A stretch of 64,000 bases of DNA from Hujiaoplasma nucleasis (GTDB taxonomy: Bacteria; Bacillota_I; Bacilli_A; Izemoplasmatales; Hujiaoplasmataceae), in contig NZ_CP051151.1 in the NCBI RefSeq assembly GCF_013745115.1, positions 1,674,001-1,738,000 on the forward strand, written 5' to 3'. The translations under genes and the position numbers were made by a program. Position 1 is the first letter of the stretch, and the number at the start of each line of letters is the position of its first letter. The notes under the pieces were generated by a model that saw nothing but the letters and a program-made list of their open reading frames with translations, did not search any database and was not told the DNA's origin. This document shows positions 1 through 8,691 of the stretch, piece after piece.

Positions 1-755
1 CTTGGATGTTAGGAAGTCTTGGTCAAGATGAGTTTGGTTTTTCAGTAAGTGAATCCTTAAAAAAGTTCTCAGTGAAAACACATTACATTGATAAAGTATC
101 AGATTTTCCAACAGGTACAGCTTGTATCTTAATGGAAGAGTTTGACAATCGTATCTTGGTCTATCCTGGCGCAAACCATGTGCAAGATTTTAATAAAATT
201 CAAAAATGTATTATAGATAATGGTCATATAAATGATGTTCTATTAATGCAATTAGAAATACCGATGAAGACCATTAAGGATGCTTTAGAACTTGCTAAAG
301 CACATAAAATGATTACTGTTGTAAATGCTGCGCCATTTGATTCTCAAATTAAACCACTCTTAAATATGGTGGATATACTAATCGTAAATGAAACTGAAGC
401 TGAAGCTTTACTTGATAGAAAAATTATCTTTGATCAAATTAAAGAGTACTTGGAAGAAATTTTAGATTTAGGACCTTCAGAGGTTATTATGACCCTAGGT
501 AAACAAGGCAGCTATTATATAAATAAAGACACTATGATATTCACAAAATCATATGAGGTTCCTGTAATAGATACAACTGGAGCTGGAGATGCCTATATCG
601 GCTGTTTTGTTGCCAATAGAATGCTGGGTTATAAGCTAGAAGAATCTTTGGACAAAGCTTCTATATGTGGGGCTTTAACTTGTAAGAAACTGGGTGTTCA
701 TAAAGCCATACCAGATAAAAAAGAAATAGAAGAATTTAAAAGGAGAATGATTTAA
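1..755 (+). CDS. PfkB-family carbohydrate kinase (ribokinase-like), 5' end outside window
   Basis: The C-terminal ~250 residues of a PfkB-family sugar kinase are visible, and the reading frame is open to the window edge. NETEAEAL (about nt 388-411) matches the NxxE phosphate/magnesium motif. DTTGAGDAY (about nt 568-594) is the PfkB signature 2, whose last Asp is the catalytic base. The N-terminal Gly-Gly substrate motif lies outside the window. The gene abuts the nucleoside hydrolase at 756, so a role in phosphorylating ribose released from nucleosides is the natural reading. Ribokinase is inferred from this context; another PfkB substrate cannot be excluded. Confidence 0.88.
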   Translation, partial: WMLGSLGQDEFGFSVSESLKKFSVKTHYIDKVSDFPTGTACILMEEFDNRILVYPGANHVQDFNKIQKCIIDNGHINDVLLMQLEIPMKTIKDALELAKAHKMITVVNAAPFDSQIKPLLNMVDILIVNETEAEALLDRKIIFDQIKEYLEEILDLGPSEVIMTLGKQGSYYINKDTMIFTKSYEVPVIDTTGAGDAYIGCFVANRMLGYKLEESLDKASICGALTCKKLGVHKAIPDKKEIEEFKRRMI

Positions 756-1676
756 ATGAGAAAAATAATTTTAGACTGTGATCCAGGACACGATGATGCA
801 TTTGCCTTGTTATTGGCTGGAAAGGATCAAGAGATTGATTTGCTAGGTATTACAGTTGTTTCAGGTAACCAAACTTTAGAAAAAACAGGAATTAACACTT
901 TAAATTTATGTCAATATTTAGACATAAAAACACCTGTATGTTTAGGGGCTTCTAGACCCCTTATTAAGGAGGAAGAAGTATGCGAAGTAATCCATGGTGA
1001 TAGTGGTTTAGACGGATTTGAATTTCCTAATTTAAAAATTGGTTTTGATCCTAGAAATGCTTGCGATTTTATCATACAAACCCTCTTAGAATCAAAAGAT
1101 AAAATTACATTTGTAACAACAGGACCATTAACCAATTTGGCTTTAGCCATGAGAATTCAACCGAAAATTATTGATAAGATTAAAGAAGTTATAGTTATGG
1201 GTGGTTCAATTGCTAATGGTAATGTCACTCCAGCTGCGGAATTTAATATTTATACAGATCCTGAAGCCGCACATATAGTTTTTAAATCTGGAGCGCCCAT
1301 CAAAATGTTTGGACTTGATGTAACAAGAAAACTCATGGTATTACCTGAAATTATCGAAAGAATGAAAAAAATTAATAACTCTTCTTCTAAACTTTTTGTT
1401 GATTTAATGAAGGTTTTTAATGAAAACCAATTTAAAGTGTTTGCTTTACCTGGAGGACCTTTACATGATCCTATTACCATAGCTTACTTAATTGACCCGA
1501 AAATAGCGACTTTAAAGAAAGTGCACTGCACTATAGACTTAAGCCATGGTTCAAGCTACGGAAGAACCAACATTGATGTATTTGATTACCAACATTTACC
1601 AAAGAATATTGAAGTAGCTGTAGATGTTAATGTGGATAGATTTTGGGATTTAATTGAAGACGCTATTAGAAAGTAA
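756..1676 (+). CDS. Inosine/uridine-preferring nucleoside hydrolase (RihA/B-like)
   Basis: 306 residues, the normal length of the family. The N-terminus carries DCDPGHDDA (residues 7-15), the calcium-binding DxDPGxDD motif. GPLTNLALAM, EFNIYTDPEAA and GGPLHDP follow in family order; the late HDP matches the histidine region of pyrimidine-preferring RihA/RihB enzymes. The reaction is hydrolysis of a ribonucleoside to free base and ribose. Its ATG directly follows the TAA of the sugar kinase, so the two are translationally coupled, and kinase plus hydrolase form a ribonucleoside salvage pair. Substrate preference is inferred from motif resemblance only. Confidence 0.9.
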   Translation: MRKIILDCDPGHDDAFALLLAGKDQEIDLLGITVVSGNQTLEKTGINTLNLCQYLDIKTPVCLGASRPLIKEEEVCEVIHGDSGLDGFEFPNLKIGFDPRNACDFIIQTLLESKDKITFVTTGPLTNLALAMRIQPKIIDKIKEVIVMGGSIANGNVTPAAEFNIYTDPEAAHIVFKSGAPIKMFGLDVTRKLMVLPEIIERMKKINNSSSKLFVDLMKVFNENQFKVFALPGGPLHDPITIAYLIDPKIATLKKVHCTIDLSHGSSYGRTNIDVFDYQHLPKNIEVAVDVNVDRFWDLIEDAIRK

Positions 1677-1685
1677 GGTGTTACT

Positions 1686-2354
1686 ATGTTTATATTCAAA
1701 TTGATAAGAAGAATGGTATTGTTTTTTTTGGTCATCATTGTGATAACTTTTGTAGGATTACTTATTTATATGAACTCAGTTAATGTTAATATCACTGATG
1801 AAGACTTGCCAGAAAACGTTTATAATTCATCTAAGAACTTAGAAATTAGAATGATTGATTCTATGATTGAAATCGTAACTTCTGATAATCAGGAAGATGC
1901 TAACCAAGATATAGAAGATTTCTTGAATCTAATGATTTTTAAAACAATTAGGGATGATATTAATGCTGAATATGATCCTATAAAGGGTGAGTCTGATCAA
2001 AGTCAATATATTATTGAAGATTCATTATTCACTTTGGATTATTTAATAGCCAATGTCAATGATGAAGATCAAGTTGTATTGACAGTTAGTCTTAAGAGAT
2101 ATGGCTTTCCTAAATTTGAAACAGCCTTATATTTTTATTTTGATATTGATTTAAGCTTTGCTAAAAGGAAAATGATTTTGACCTTAGATAAAGTATTTTT
2201 AGACAATCAAGAAATTTCTAGAGGTGTATATGATTATGTGGTTTCAATGGCTGATAAGGATAGTATTGAATCAGCTGTTGACAAAGGAGAACTTGATTTA
2301 GACAAATATACATACACGATTTCATTTGGCGACTTTATACCTTTTTCTTTCTAA
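1686..2354 (+). CDS. Membrane-anchored protein of unknown function
   Basis: 222 residues. After a short basic segment (KLIRRM) comes one strongly hydrophobic helix (about residues 9-30), then an acidic soluble domain expected outside the cell. There is no lipobox and no domain I recognise. An AAGGTG Shine-Dalgarno precedes the ATG, and only 9 bases separate it from the nucleoside hydrolase, so it probably ends that operon. The architecture resembles other single-pass Firmicutes proteins such as YpmS, but I see no diagnostic motif. Function unassigned. Confidence 0.72.
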   Translation: MFIFKLIRRMVLFFLVIIVITFVGLLIYMNSVNVNITDEDLPENVYNSSKNLEIRMIDSMIEIVTSDNQEDANQDIEDFLNLMIFKTIRDDINAEYDPIKGESDQSQYIIEDSLFTLDYLIANVNDEDQVVLTVSLKRYGFPKFETALYFYFDIDLSFAKRKMILTLDKVFLDNQEISRGVYDYVVSMADKDSIESAVDKGELDLDKYTYTISFGDFIPFSF

Positions 2355-2425
2355 ATTATAGTTTAGTAAAAGTATGTAAGTGTTTTCATTTTTATTTATA
2401 TTATGATTGAATATTGATTTCTTAA

Positions 2426-2453
2426 ATGATATAATCTTATTGGTTAAAAGGAG
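2426..2453 (+). promoter_or_regulatory. Promoter -10 region and Shine-Dalgarno of the aminotransferase gene
   Basis: TATAAT (about 2430-2435) lies in the gap after 2354, and AAAAGGAG (2446-2453) sits 9 bases before the ATG at 2463. This supports 2463 over the upstream GTG at 2457. Confidence 0.5.
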
Positions 2454-2462
2454 AGAGTGTAT

Positions 2463-3656
2463 ATGAAATTATCAGATAGAATTTTAGGAATGCAAGAATC
2501 ACCAGTAAGAAAATTAGTGCCAGTTGCCACAAAAGCAAAAAAAAGGGGAATTAAAGTATACCACTTAAATATAGGACAACCAGATATAGAAACACCTAAA
2601 TGTTTCATGGAAGCCATAGAAGCCTATGATTCTAAGGTAATCAAATATTCTTTTTCACAAGGCGAACCAGTATTAATTGATGCCATCATAGATTATTATA
2701 AGAGAGATGGAATGCATTATGAAGAAGATGAAGTTTTAATCACCAATGGTGGTAGTGAAGCTTTAACCTTTGCTTCAATAGCGACATGTAACCCTGGAGA
2801 TGAAATTTTAATCCCAGAGCCTTTTTATACAAACTACAATGGCTTCACATCAGAAGTTAATGTTAATCTTGTCCCTATTACAACAAAGGCTGAAACTGGC
2901 TTTCATCTACCAAAAAAAGAAGAAATAGTTAAACTAATCAATGAAAAAACCAAAGCTATTTTATTCTCTAATCCTGGAAATCCTACAGGTACTATTTTAA
3001 CTTTAGAAGAAATGGAAATGATTAAAGAAATCGCTATTGAACATGATCTATTTATTATTAGTGATGAAGTATATCGTAAAATGGCTTTTGACGGATTAAT
3101 TTCTCATTCAATGGCTGAATTAGAAGGAATTGAAGATAGATTGATTTTAGTAGATTCTGTATCCAAAAGATTTTCTGCTTGTGGAGCCAGAATTGGTGCT
3201 ATAATGTCAAAAAATAAATTATTAATGAAGAATATATTAAAACTGTGTCAAGCTAGATTATGTGTAGCAACATTAGAACAAATAGGTGCTGCAGCCTTAT
3301 ATTCAATGCCGTTAGATTATGCAGATCATATTCGTGATATATATCAAAAGCGAAGAGATATTGTTTATGAGACATTAATGCAAATTCCTGGAGTTGTTTG
3401 TGAAAAGCCTCAAGGGGCATTCTATGTGGTGGCTAAACTACCAATAGAAGATGCTGAAGATTTCTGTTTATGGTTACTAGACTCTTATGACCATGAAGGA
3501 GAAACTGTGATGTTGGCTCCTGCTCAAGGCTTTTATGCGACTGAAGGTTTAGGAAAAAATGAAGTAAGAATAGCTTATGTTTTAAAAGAAGAAGAGATGC
3601 AAAGAGCCATGTCAATTCTTAAAGAAGCATTATTGGTATATAAACAAAAATCGTAA
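2463..3656 (+). CDS. Class I/II pyridoxal-phosphate aminotransferase
   Basis: 397 residues of a fold-type I PLP aminotransferase. Visible landmarks are NIGQPD near residue 36, NPGNPTG (about 170), SDEVYRKM (about 200) and SVSKRFSACGARIG, whose Lys (about 235) should form the Schiff base with PLP. The family moves amino groups between amino acids and 2-oxo acids; aspartate or aromatic substrates are most likely, but the exact one cannot be read from sequence. It has its own promoter and a strong terminator overlapping its stop codon, so it is monocistronic. Confidence 0.92.
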   Translation: MKLSDRILGMQESPVRKLVPVATKAKKRGIKVYHLNIGQPDIETPKCFMEAIEAYDSKVIKYSFSQGEPVLIDAIIDYYKRDGMHYEEDEVLITNGGSEALTFASIATCNPGDEILIPEPFYTNYNGFTSEVNVNLVPITTKAETGFHLPKKEEIVKLINEKTKAILFSNPGNPTGTILTLEEMEMIKEIAIEHDLFIISDEVYRKMAFDGLISHSMAELEGIEDRLILVDSVSKRFSACGARIGAIMSKNKLLMKNILKLCQARLCVATLEQIGAAALYSMPLDYADHIRDIYQKRRDIVYETLMQIPGVVCEKPQGAFYVVAKLPIEDAEDFCLWLLDSYDHEGETVMLAPAQGFYATEGLGKNEVRIAYVLKEEEMQRAMSILKEALLVYKQKS

Positions 3657-3677
3657 AGTTAAACTTTACGGTTTTTT
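3652..3677 (+). terminator. Rho-independent terminator of the aminotransferase gene
   Basis: A perfect 9-bp inverted repeat (CGTAAAGTT A AACTTTACG, 3652-3670) is followed by GTTTTTTCTTTT. Its 5' arm includes the end of the stop codon. Confidence 0.9.
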
Positions 3678-3737
3678 CTTTTTCTATTTAGTGATTTTAA
3701 GGACTTATGATAAGATATTAAGTAGAGGTGATAGAAT

Positions 3738-4259
3738 ATGAAAAATCCAATAGTAACAATCAAAATAAAAAATCATCAGGAGATAAAGCTAGAATTATAT
3801 CCTGAAAAAGCACCAAATACAGTAAATAACTTTTTATCATTAACGAAAAAAGGTTTTTATGATGGTATTATCTTTCATAGAGTTATAAAAGGATTTATGA
3901 TTCAAGGAGGAGACCCACAAGGTATCGGAATAGGTGGACCTGGCTATCATATCAAAGGTGAATTTAATTCTAATGGTTATGATAATGATCTTTTACACAC
4001 GAGAGGTACGATTTCAATGGCAAGATCGGGACATCCAGATTCAGCTGGATCTCAATTTTTCATTATGCATCATGATGCACCACACCTAAATGGACAATAT
4101 GCAGCATTTGGTAGAGTTATTGATGGCATAGAAGAAGTTGATAGAATAGCCAATGTACAAACAAATCATCAAGATAAACCAATTGAAAATCAAATAATTG
4201 AAAGCATTATTATTGAATTTCAAGATTATAATTTCTCTGAACCAGAGATATTACAATAG
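3738..4259 (+). CDS. ppiB: Cyclophilin-type peptidyl-prolyl cis-trans isomerase
   Basis: 173 residues, cytoplasmic, with no signal peptide. The cyclophilin core is clear: FHRVIKGFMIQGGDP (about residues 47-61, with the catalytic Arg), GSQFFIM, and AAFGRVIDG. It catalyses proline cis-trans isomerisation during protein folding. AGAGGTGA precedes the ATG at good spacing. The esterase gene begins 2 bases after its stop, so the two are cotranscribed, though no functional link is evident. Confidence 0.95.
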   Translation: MKNPIVTIKIKNHQEIKLELYPEKAPNTVNNFLSLTKKGFYDGIIFHRVIKGFMIQGGDPQGIGIGGPGYHIKGEFNSNGYDNDLLHTRGTISMARSGHPDSAGSQFFIMHHDAPHLNGQYAAFGRVIDGIEEVDRIANVQTNHQDKPIENQIIESIIIEFQDYNFSEPEILQ

Positions 4260-4261
4260 AT

Positions 4262-5035
4262 ATGAAACTTATAAAAAGAGAATTCTATTGTGAACCTTTA
4301 CAAAGGGATGTTCGTTTATATATAGGGCTACCTAAAACCTATGATTTATCCAATCGAAGATACCCGGTCTTATATATGCAAGATGGCCATAATGTTTTTC
4401 TTAAAGAGGACTCATTTATAGGACATACATGGCAAATGTTAGAGATGTATGATAAACATCCAAATCTTAAAGAAATTATTGTTGTGGCTATGGATGCTTC
4501 TAGTAAAGAAAATGGTAGGCTTTATGAATACAGTCCATTTGTTTTTAATCTTAAAGATTCAGATTTCGATGGTTGTGGCGGGGGTGGAGATGTCTACTTA
4601 GATTACCTAGTTAACCATCTAAAACCAAGTATTGACTCAGAGTTTAGAACTTTGAGTGAGCAAAAACACACCGCAATTATGGGTTCATCTTTAGGTGGAT
4701 TCATTTCTATATATGCAGGTTTAAAATATCCGAAAACTTTCGGTAAATTAGCATCTTTATCAGGTTCGTTTTTCGTTGCTTTGAAAGAAATGTTAGAATC
4801 AATTGAACTAGCTGATATGTCTAATATAGACCTTATATATATGGATAGTGGGGATCAAGAAGTTGCTGGTGGAGATTCGATAGATTATTTAAAAAGCAAC
4901 GAAATTATCATGAAAAAATTAGTGAAAAAAATTGGTGAAGATAAAGTTGTATACAAAGTCATTAAGGGCGGAAAACATAGCGAGGTTGATTGGTCAAAAA
5001 GATTAAGGCCAATTATTCAATCGTTATTTGATTAA
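4262..5035 (+). CDS. Putative esterase, alpha/beta-hydrolase fold (esterase D/enterochelin-esterase family)
   Basis: 257 residues. YMQDGHNVF near residue 38 and IMGSSLGGFISIYAG (about 139-153, nucleophile Ser in GxSxG) are typical of the PF00756 esterase family. The late GGKHSEVDW supplies a plausible catalytic His near residue 238. There is no signal peptide, so it is probably cytoplasmic. Natural substrates in this family range from S-formylglutathione to siderophore and carbohydrate esters, so none is assigned. Confidence 0.82.
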   Translation: MKLIKREFYCEPLQRDVRLYIGLPKTYDLSNRRYPVLYMQDGHNVFLKEDSFIGHTWQMLEMYDKHPNLKEIIVVAMDASSKENGRLYEYSPFVFNLKDSDFDGCGGGGDVYLDYLVNHLKPSIDSEFRTLSEQKHTAIMGSSLGGFISIYAGLKYPKTFGKLASLSGSFFVALKEMLESIELADMSNIDLIYMDSGDQEVAGGDSIDYLKSNEIIMKKLVKKIGEDKVVYKVIKGGKHSEVDWSKRLRPIIQSLFD

Positions 5036-5063
5036 AAAAAAATTTTTCTTCATTAAATTTATG

Positions 5064-5069
5064 ATATAA
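5064..5069 (+). promoter_or_regulatory. -10 element upstream of the tandem GntR genes
   Basis: TATAAT at 5064-5069, after an AT-rich tract following the esterase gene. A start site near 5076 leaves room for a leader only if translation begins at 5110, supporting that start over the ATG at 5086. Confidence 0.45.
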
Positions 5070-5109
5070 TAAAAATTGCGATGCTATGGAAATAAAAAAG
5101 AGGACAGCG

Positions 5110-5844
5110 ATGAGAATGTTGAATAAACAAGCTAAAGAACCATATTATTTGCAAATTTCAAAGGCTATAGAAACCATGATTTTATCAGGGTATTTTAGTC
5201 ACGGACAAAAATTACCAACACTATTAGAAATGAAAGATTTATTTAATGTCAGTTTAAAAGTGGCTGCTCAAGCTTATGATGACTTAAATAAAAAAGGTTA
5301 TATTTACTCAAGACGAGGCAAAGGTTATTTTGTATCATTCTATGAAAAAGTAAAAATAGATTTAAACCATTTGTATGAGATAGAAGCTGAACTTGTCTAT
5401 GAGCACCAAATGTCAAGGGATATTATTCTATTTGAAAAAGTCCAAGTTGAGGGATATGTTCAAGAACAGTTAAATTTGAATTCTGGTGAATATTGTTATC
5501 ATATCAAACAAGTTTTTGGAAAAAACAATAGGAATGTGCTACTGCAAGATATATATTTACCTTTCAATCATTTTCCAAAGCTTAATAAGGTCTATGACGA
5601 TTTTCCTACCATTCCTTCACTAATTATGAATGGATACCGCTATAACTTAAATGAGTTTTCTAACCGGTTTTATTCTGGACAAGCTTCAATTGAGCATGAG
5701 ATTTTCTTGCGTTTACAAAACAATGATCCTTTATGGAGAATAGAAACAATATGTTATACAGATGATGATCAGCCAATTGCTTTAGTGAATCAATATATGT
5801 CTGGAGAATATGTAACAATGGCGGTGATGCTCAATGTCAGTTGA
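5110..5844 (+). CDS. GntR-family transcriptional regulator with UTRA domain (HutC subfamily), first of two
   Basis: 244 residues from the ATG at 5110, chosen because AGAGGA (5099-5104) is well placed for it; an in-frame ATG at 5086 lacks a ribosome site. Residues ~5-75 form the winged helix (LPTLLEMKDLFNVSLKVAAQ, then KKGYIYSRRGKGYFV as the wing). The remainder resembles a UTRA ligand-binding domain, which usually senses sugar phosphates or amino acids. It overlaps the next regulator by 11 bases. The pair precedes the G6PDH gene, a possible target. Confidence 0.85.
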   Translation: MRMLNKQAKEPYYLQISKAIETMILSGYFSHGQKLPTLLEMKDLFNVSLKVAAQAYDDLNKKGYIYSRRGKGYFVSFYEKVKIDLNHLYEIEAELVYEHQMSRDIILFEKVQVEGYVQEQLNLNSGEYCYHIKQVFGKNNRNVLLQDIYLPFNHFPKLNKVYDDFPTIPSLIMNGYRYNLNEFSNRFYSGQASIEHEIFLRLQNNDPLWRIETICYTDDDQPIALVNQYMSGEYVTMAVMLNVS

Positions 5845-6595
5845 TTATCAAAAAGAAATTATGATTGATCGTCGTTCTAGTAAACCTTTAGATGAACAGG
5901 TTAGAAACCAACTAGAGAGACTATTATCATCTGCTCGAGTCATTAATGATGAACGTTTATTATCCGCTAAAATGCTTGCTCATCAATTAAATATCGATGT
6001 AAAGCATGTCGAGAAAGCATATAGTAAATTACATAAAGATCACTTTATTAGATTTGATGATAATCATATTCCTTATGTATCAAAATATAGTAGAATTCTA
6101 GGTTTTTTTGATAAACTTGTATTTATTGAAGAGGGAATTGAATCCTTAGGTAAAAAGCCTTCTATAGAATTACTTGAATTTAATATTATTGAGTTACATG
6201 ATTCAGATTTAATTGATTTAACTAAGTTTAATGATCATCGTTTTATTAAGCAAGTTAGAATGTTTAAAGCGGATAATAAGCCTTATATATATTTAGAAGA
6301 GTATTATTCGATTGAGCATTTTCCAAAATTATTAGAGATTGATGAGTCTTATGCCGGAAAAATTTATCAAGGATTTTTAGCAAAACATTATGACACTATA
6401 TTTTCATACAATGAAAGACTCGTAAATGTCCATGTTTTTGATCAAGAATTTGCTGATAAAATGGAAATAGAAAAAGGTCTAACAGGTTTTAAAATAGATA
6501 TGGTTTATTATGATCAACATATGAAACCTTTTGGTTACTCACGAACCTATTCTTTACCACACTTTTATTTTGAGTATGGAATTAAGATAAGATAA
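5834..6595 (+). CDS. GntR/UTRA-type regulator, diverged second copy
   Basis: 253 residues. It shares the layout of the preceding gene: N-terminal winged helix (~18-80; DEQVRNQLERLL, then AKMLAHQLNIDVKHVEKAYSKL) and a UTRA-like C-terminal half (IKQVRMFKADNKPYIYLEEYYSI). Its wing lacks the usual RRGKGYFV Gly pattern (it reads RFDDNHIPYVSKYS), so DNA contacts may differ. The 11-base overlap with its partner suggests coupled translation and possibly a heterodimer, which is inference. Confidence 0.75.
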   Translation: MSVDYQKEIMIDRRSSKPLDEQVRNQLERLLSSARVINDERLLSAKMLAHQLNIDVKHVEKAYSKLHKDHFIRFDDNHIPYVSKYSRILGFFDKLVFIEEGIESLGKKPSIELLEFNIIELHDSDLIDLTKFNDHRFIKQVRMFKADNKPYIYLEEYYSIEHFPKLLEIDESYAGKIYQGFLAKHYDTIFSYNERLVNVHVFDQEFADKMEIEKGLTGFKIDMVYYDQHMKPFGYSRTYSLPHFYFEYGIKIR

Positions 6596-6623
6596 AAAAG
6601 ATATCATTTTGATATCTTTTTTT
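6595..6623 (+). terminator. Terminator after the two GntR genes
   Basis: AAAGATATCA TTT TGATATCTTTTTTT forms a perfect hairpin with a T-run directly after the stop codon. Confidence 0.88.
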
Positions 6624-6689
6624 AAACTATTCGAAACATTTTATAATTTATTTTAAAAATGGTAGAATATATGTTAGTTGAGGTGGAAA

Positions 6690-8051
6690 ATGAAAAAAGC
6701 ATTAGTTATATTTGGATCAACTGGTAATTTAATGTATAAAAAATTAATACCTGCTATATATCACTTAATTCAACAAGGCCATATTGGCGAAGATTTTATG
6801 GTTTATGCTGTTGCTAGAAGAAATCAATCATTTGATGATTATATTGAAGAAGCAAAAAACCAAGTCAAGATAAGTATTGATTGGACTCATTTTAAACAAT
6901 ATATTAATTATAGAGTCTTAAATGTTGATAATATTGATGATTATAGAAGGTTAAATGATGAAATAGTGAATAAATCATATAATGATGTATCAATTTATTT
7001 AGCGACTCCTCCAACTTTGTTTCCTCTTATTTCTAAAGGAATCAGCCAATCTGGATTTATAAATAAAGGAGAAAAACATAAACGTATTGTTTTTGAAAAA
7101 CCGTTTGGGGAAGATCTTGAGAGTGCTCAAAGTATCAATAAGGAGTTGTGGAAGTATTTTGATGAAACGCAAATTTATAGGATTGACCATTATTTAGGGA
7201 AAGAAATGATTCAAAATATATTGGTTGTTAGATTTGCTAATATCATTTTTGAACAAAGTTGGGATTATCGTTCAATTCAAGCCATTACTATATTAGCTAA
7301 AGAAGAAGAAGGTGTATTGAGTCGTGGCGGATATTATGATAAAATTGGTGCTCTGAAAGATATGTTGCAAAGTCATTTGCTTCAAATGGCTGCACTCATA
7401 TTAATGGATAAACCTAAAGAAATGACCAGTGACTTGATTAAAGATGAAAAGGTTAAAATATTTCAGTCTATGACATTTGATCAAAAAGATATGTTGTTAG
7501 GCCAGTACAAAGGTTATACAGACTCTGAAAAAGTAGATAGGAATTCATCTACTGAAACATTTGTTTATGCCAAAGCCTATGTTCAAAACCAACGCTGGCA
7601 TAATGTTCCGATTCATTTTTTAACTGGAAAAAAACTAAATGAAAAAAGAAGTGAAATTATCATTCATTTTAAAGATAATCATGATTTGAATTTATTGTTT
7701 CCTCAATCATCAAAAGTAGAAAATAAGTTGGTGATTAAGGTATCTCCAAAAGAAGGGGTAGAATTTAAATTTAACGTAAAGGAGCCAGGACTAACCAATA
7801 ATATTCACCCAGCAATATTAGATTACTGTCATAATTGTAAGGCTCTAGAAAATACCCCTGAAGCCTATGAAAGATTATTCATGGAATTATTAAATGACCA
7901 ACCTACGCTATTTACCCGTTGGGATGAAATTGAAAAAACATGGGAGTTGGTCAAATCTATGAAAAGTAATTCTCAACCAATAGTTTATAATTCTTATGAA
8001 GACTTGTTAAATATTTTAGAGAAAAAGGAAGTGTTGATTGATGATTTATGA
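6690..8051 (+). CDS. zwf: Glucose-6-phosphate 1-dehydrogenase
   Basis: 453 residues from the ATG at 6690, preceded by GAGGTGG; this is slightly short of the usual ~480-500. IFGSTGNLMYKKL (residues ~7-19) is the dinucleotide motif, with GSTGNL in place of the usual GATGDL. RIDHYLGKE (about 164-172) is the diagnostic active-site peptide, and DMLQSHLLQMAAL carries the second catalytic His. It oxidises glucose-6-phosphate to 6-phosphogluconolactone with reduction of NAD(P). No lactonase or 6-phosphogluconate dehydrogenase gene lies nearby. It overlaps the next gene and ends with TGA, evidence for the standard code. Confidence 0.93.
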   Translation: MKKALVIFGSTGNLMYKKLIPAIYHLIQQGHIGEDFMVYAVARRNQSFDDYIEEAKNQVKISIDWTHFKQYINYRVLNVDNIDDYRRLNDEIVNKSYNDVSIYLATPPTLFPLISKGISQSGFINKGEKHKRIVFEKPFGEDLESAQSINKELWKYFDETQIYRIDHYLGKEMIQNILVVRFANIIFEQSWDYRSIQAITILAKEEEGVLSRGGYYDKIGALKDMLQSHLLQMAALILMDKPKEMTSDLIKDEKVKIFQSMTFDQKDMLLGQYKGYTDSEKVDRNSSTETFVYAKAYVQNQRWHNVPIHFLTGKKLNEKRSEIIIHFKDNHDLNLLFPQSSKVENKLVIKVSPKEGVEFKFNVKEPGLTNNIHPAILDYCHNCKALENTPEAYERLFMELLNDQPTLFTRWDEIEKTWELVKSMKSNSQPIVYNSYEDLLNILEKKEVLIDDL

Positions 8052-8655
8052 TGTATCTATGTTAATCCATGATAAAATGCAAGTTTATAAAAATAAAGAA
8101 GATAAAAGACCTATTTTTAAAAACGCATTAAATCACATTGATAACCAAGTTCATGAAACAAATTTATATATCAATTTACATACTGGAACTCATGTTGATT
8201 ATCCTTTACATATGATTGATAAGGGAGATACTTCAGATAGTGAGTCTTTGCTTGAGCTTATTGGGTCTTGTAAGGTCTTAGACTTAACTGAACTTGATAG
8301 TAAAATTACTATAAATGATTTAAAAAAATATCCTATAGAGGAAGATGATTTTTTGTTTTTTAAAACAAAAAACAGTTTATCTGAAGAGTTTCTTCATGAT
8401 TTTGTTTATCTCGATAAAGAAGCTGCTCAATATTTAAAAGATAAAAAAATTAGAGGTGTGGGGACAGATGGATTGGGGATTGAAAGAAGTCAACCTAATC
8501 ACGAAACTCATAAAATACTACTTTCTAATGGCATTATTATTATTGAGGGACTTAGATTAAAAGATATAATAGAAAAAGAGTACGAGATGATTTGTTTGCC
8601 ATTAAAGATTAAGTCTGTAGAAGCATCACTTGCTAGAGTGATATTGATGGACTAA
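8041..8655 (+). CDS. Cyclase-family (kynurenine formamidase-like) metal-dependent hydrolase
   Basis: 204 residues from the ATG at 8041 (AAGGAAG upstream; a TTG at 8038 is less likely). HTGTHVDYPLHM (residues ~48-59) matches the HxGTHxDxPxH metal-binding motif of the cyclase family (PF04199). Members hydrolyse N-formylkynurenine, isatin or related amides; the substrate here is unknown. It overlaps the end of zwf by 11 bases, so it is translationally coupled. No kynurenine-pathway neighbour is present. Confidence 0.87.
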   Translation: MIYDVSMLIHDKMQVYKNKEDKRPIFKNALNHIDNQVHETNLYINLHTGTHVDYPLHMIDKGDTSDSESLLELIGSCKVLDLTELDSKITINDLKKYPIEEDDFLFFKTKNSLSEEFLHDFVYLDKEAAQYLKDKKIRGVGTDGLGIERSQPNHETHKILLSNGIIIIEGLRLKDIIEKEYEMICLPLKIKSVEASLARVILMD

Positions 8656-8691
8656 AAGAAAGAACGCTTATTTAAGCGTTCTTTCTTTTAT
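8654..8691. terminator. Bidirectional terminator shared by convergent genes
   Basis: AAAGAAAGAACGCTT / AAGCGTTCTTTCTTT is a perfect long inverted repeat with A- and T-runs on both sides. It overlaps the ends of the cyclase gene (+) and the PhzF gene (-). Confidence 0.92.
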
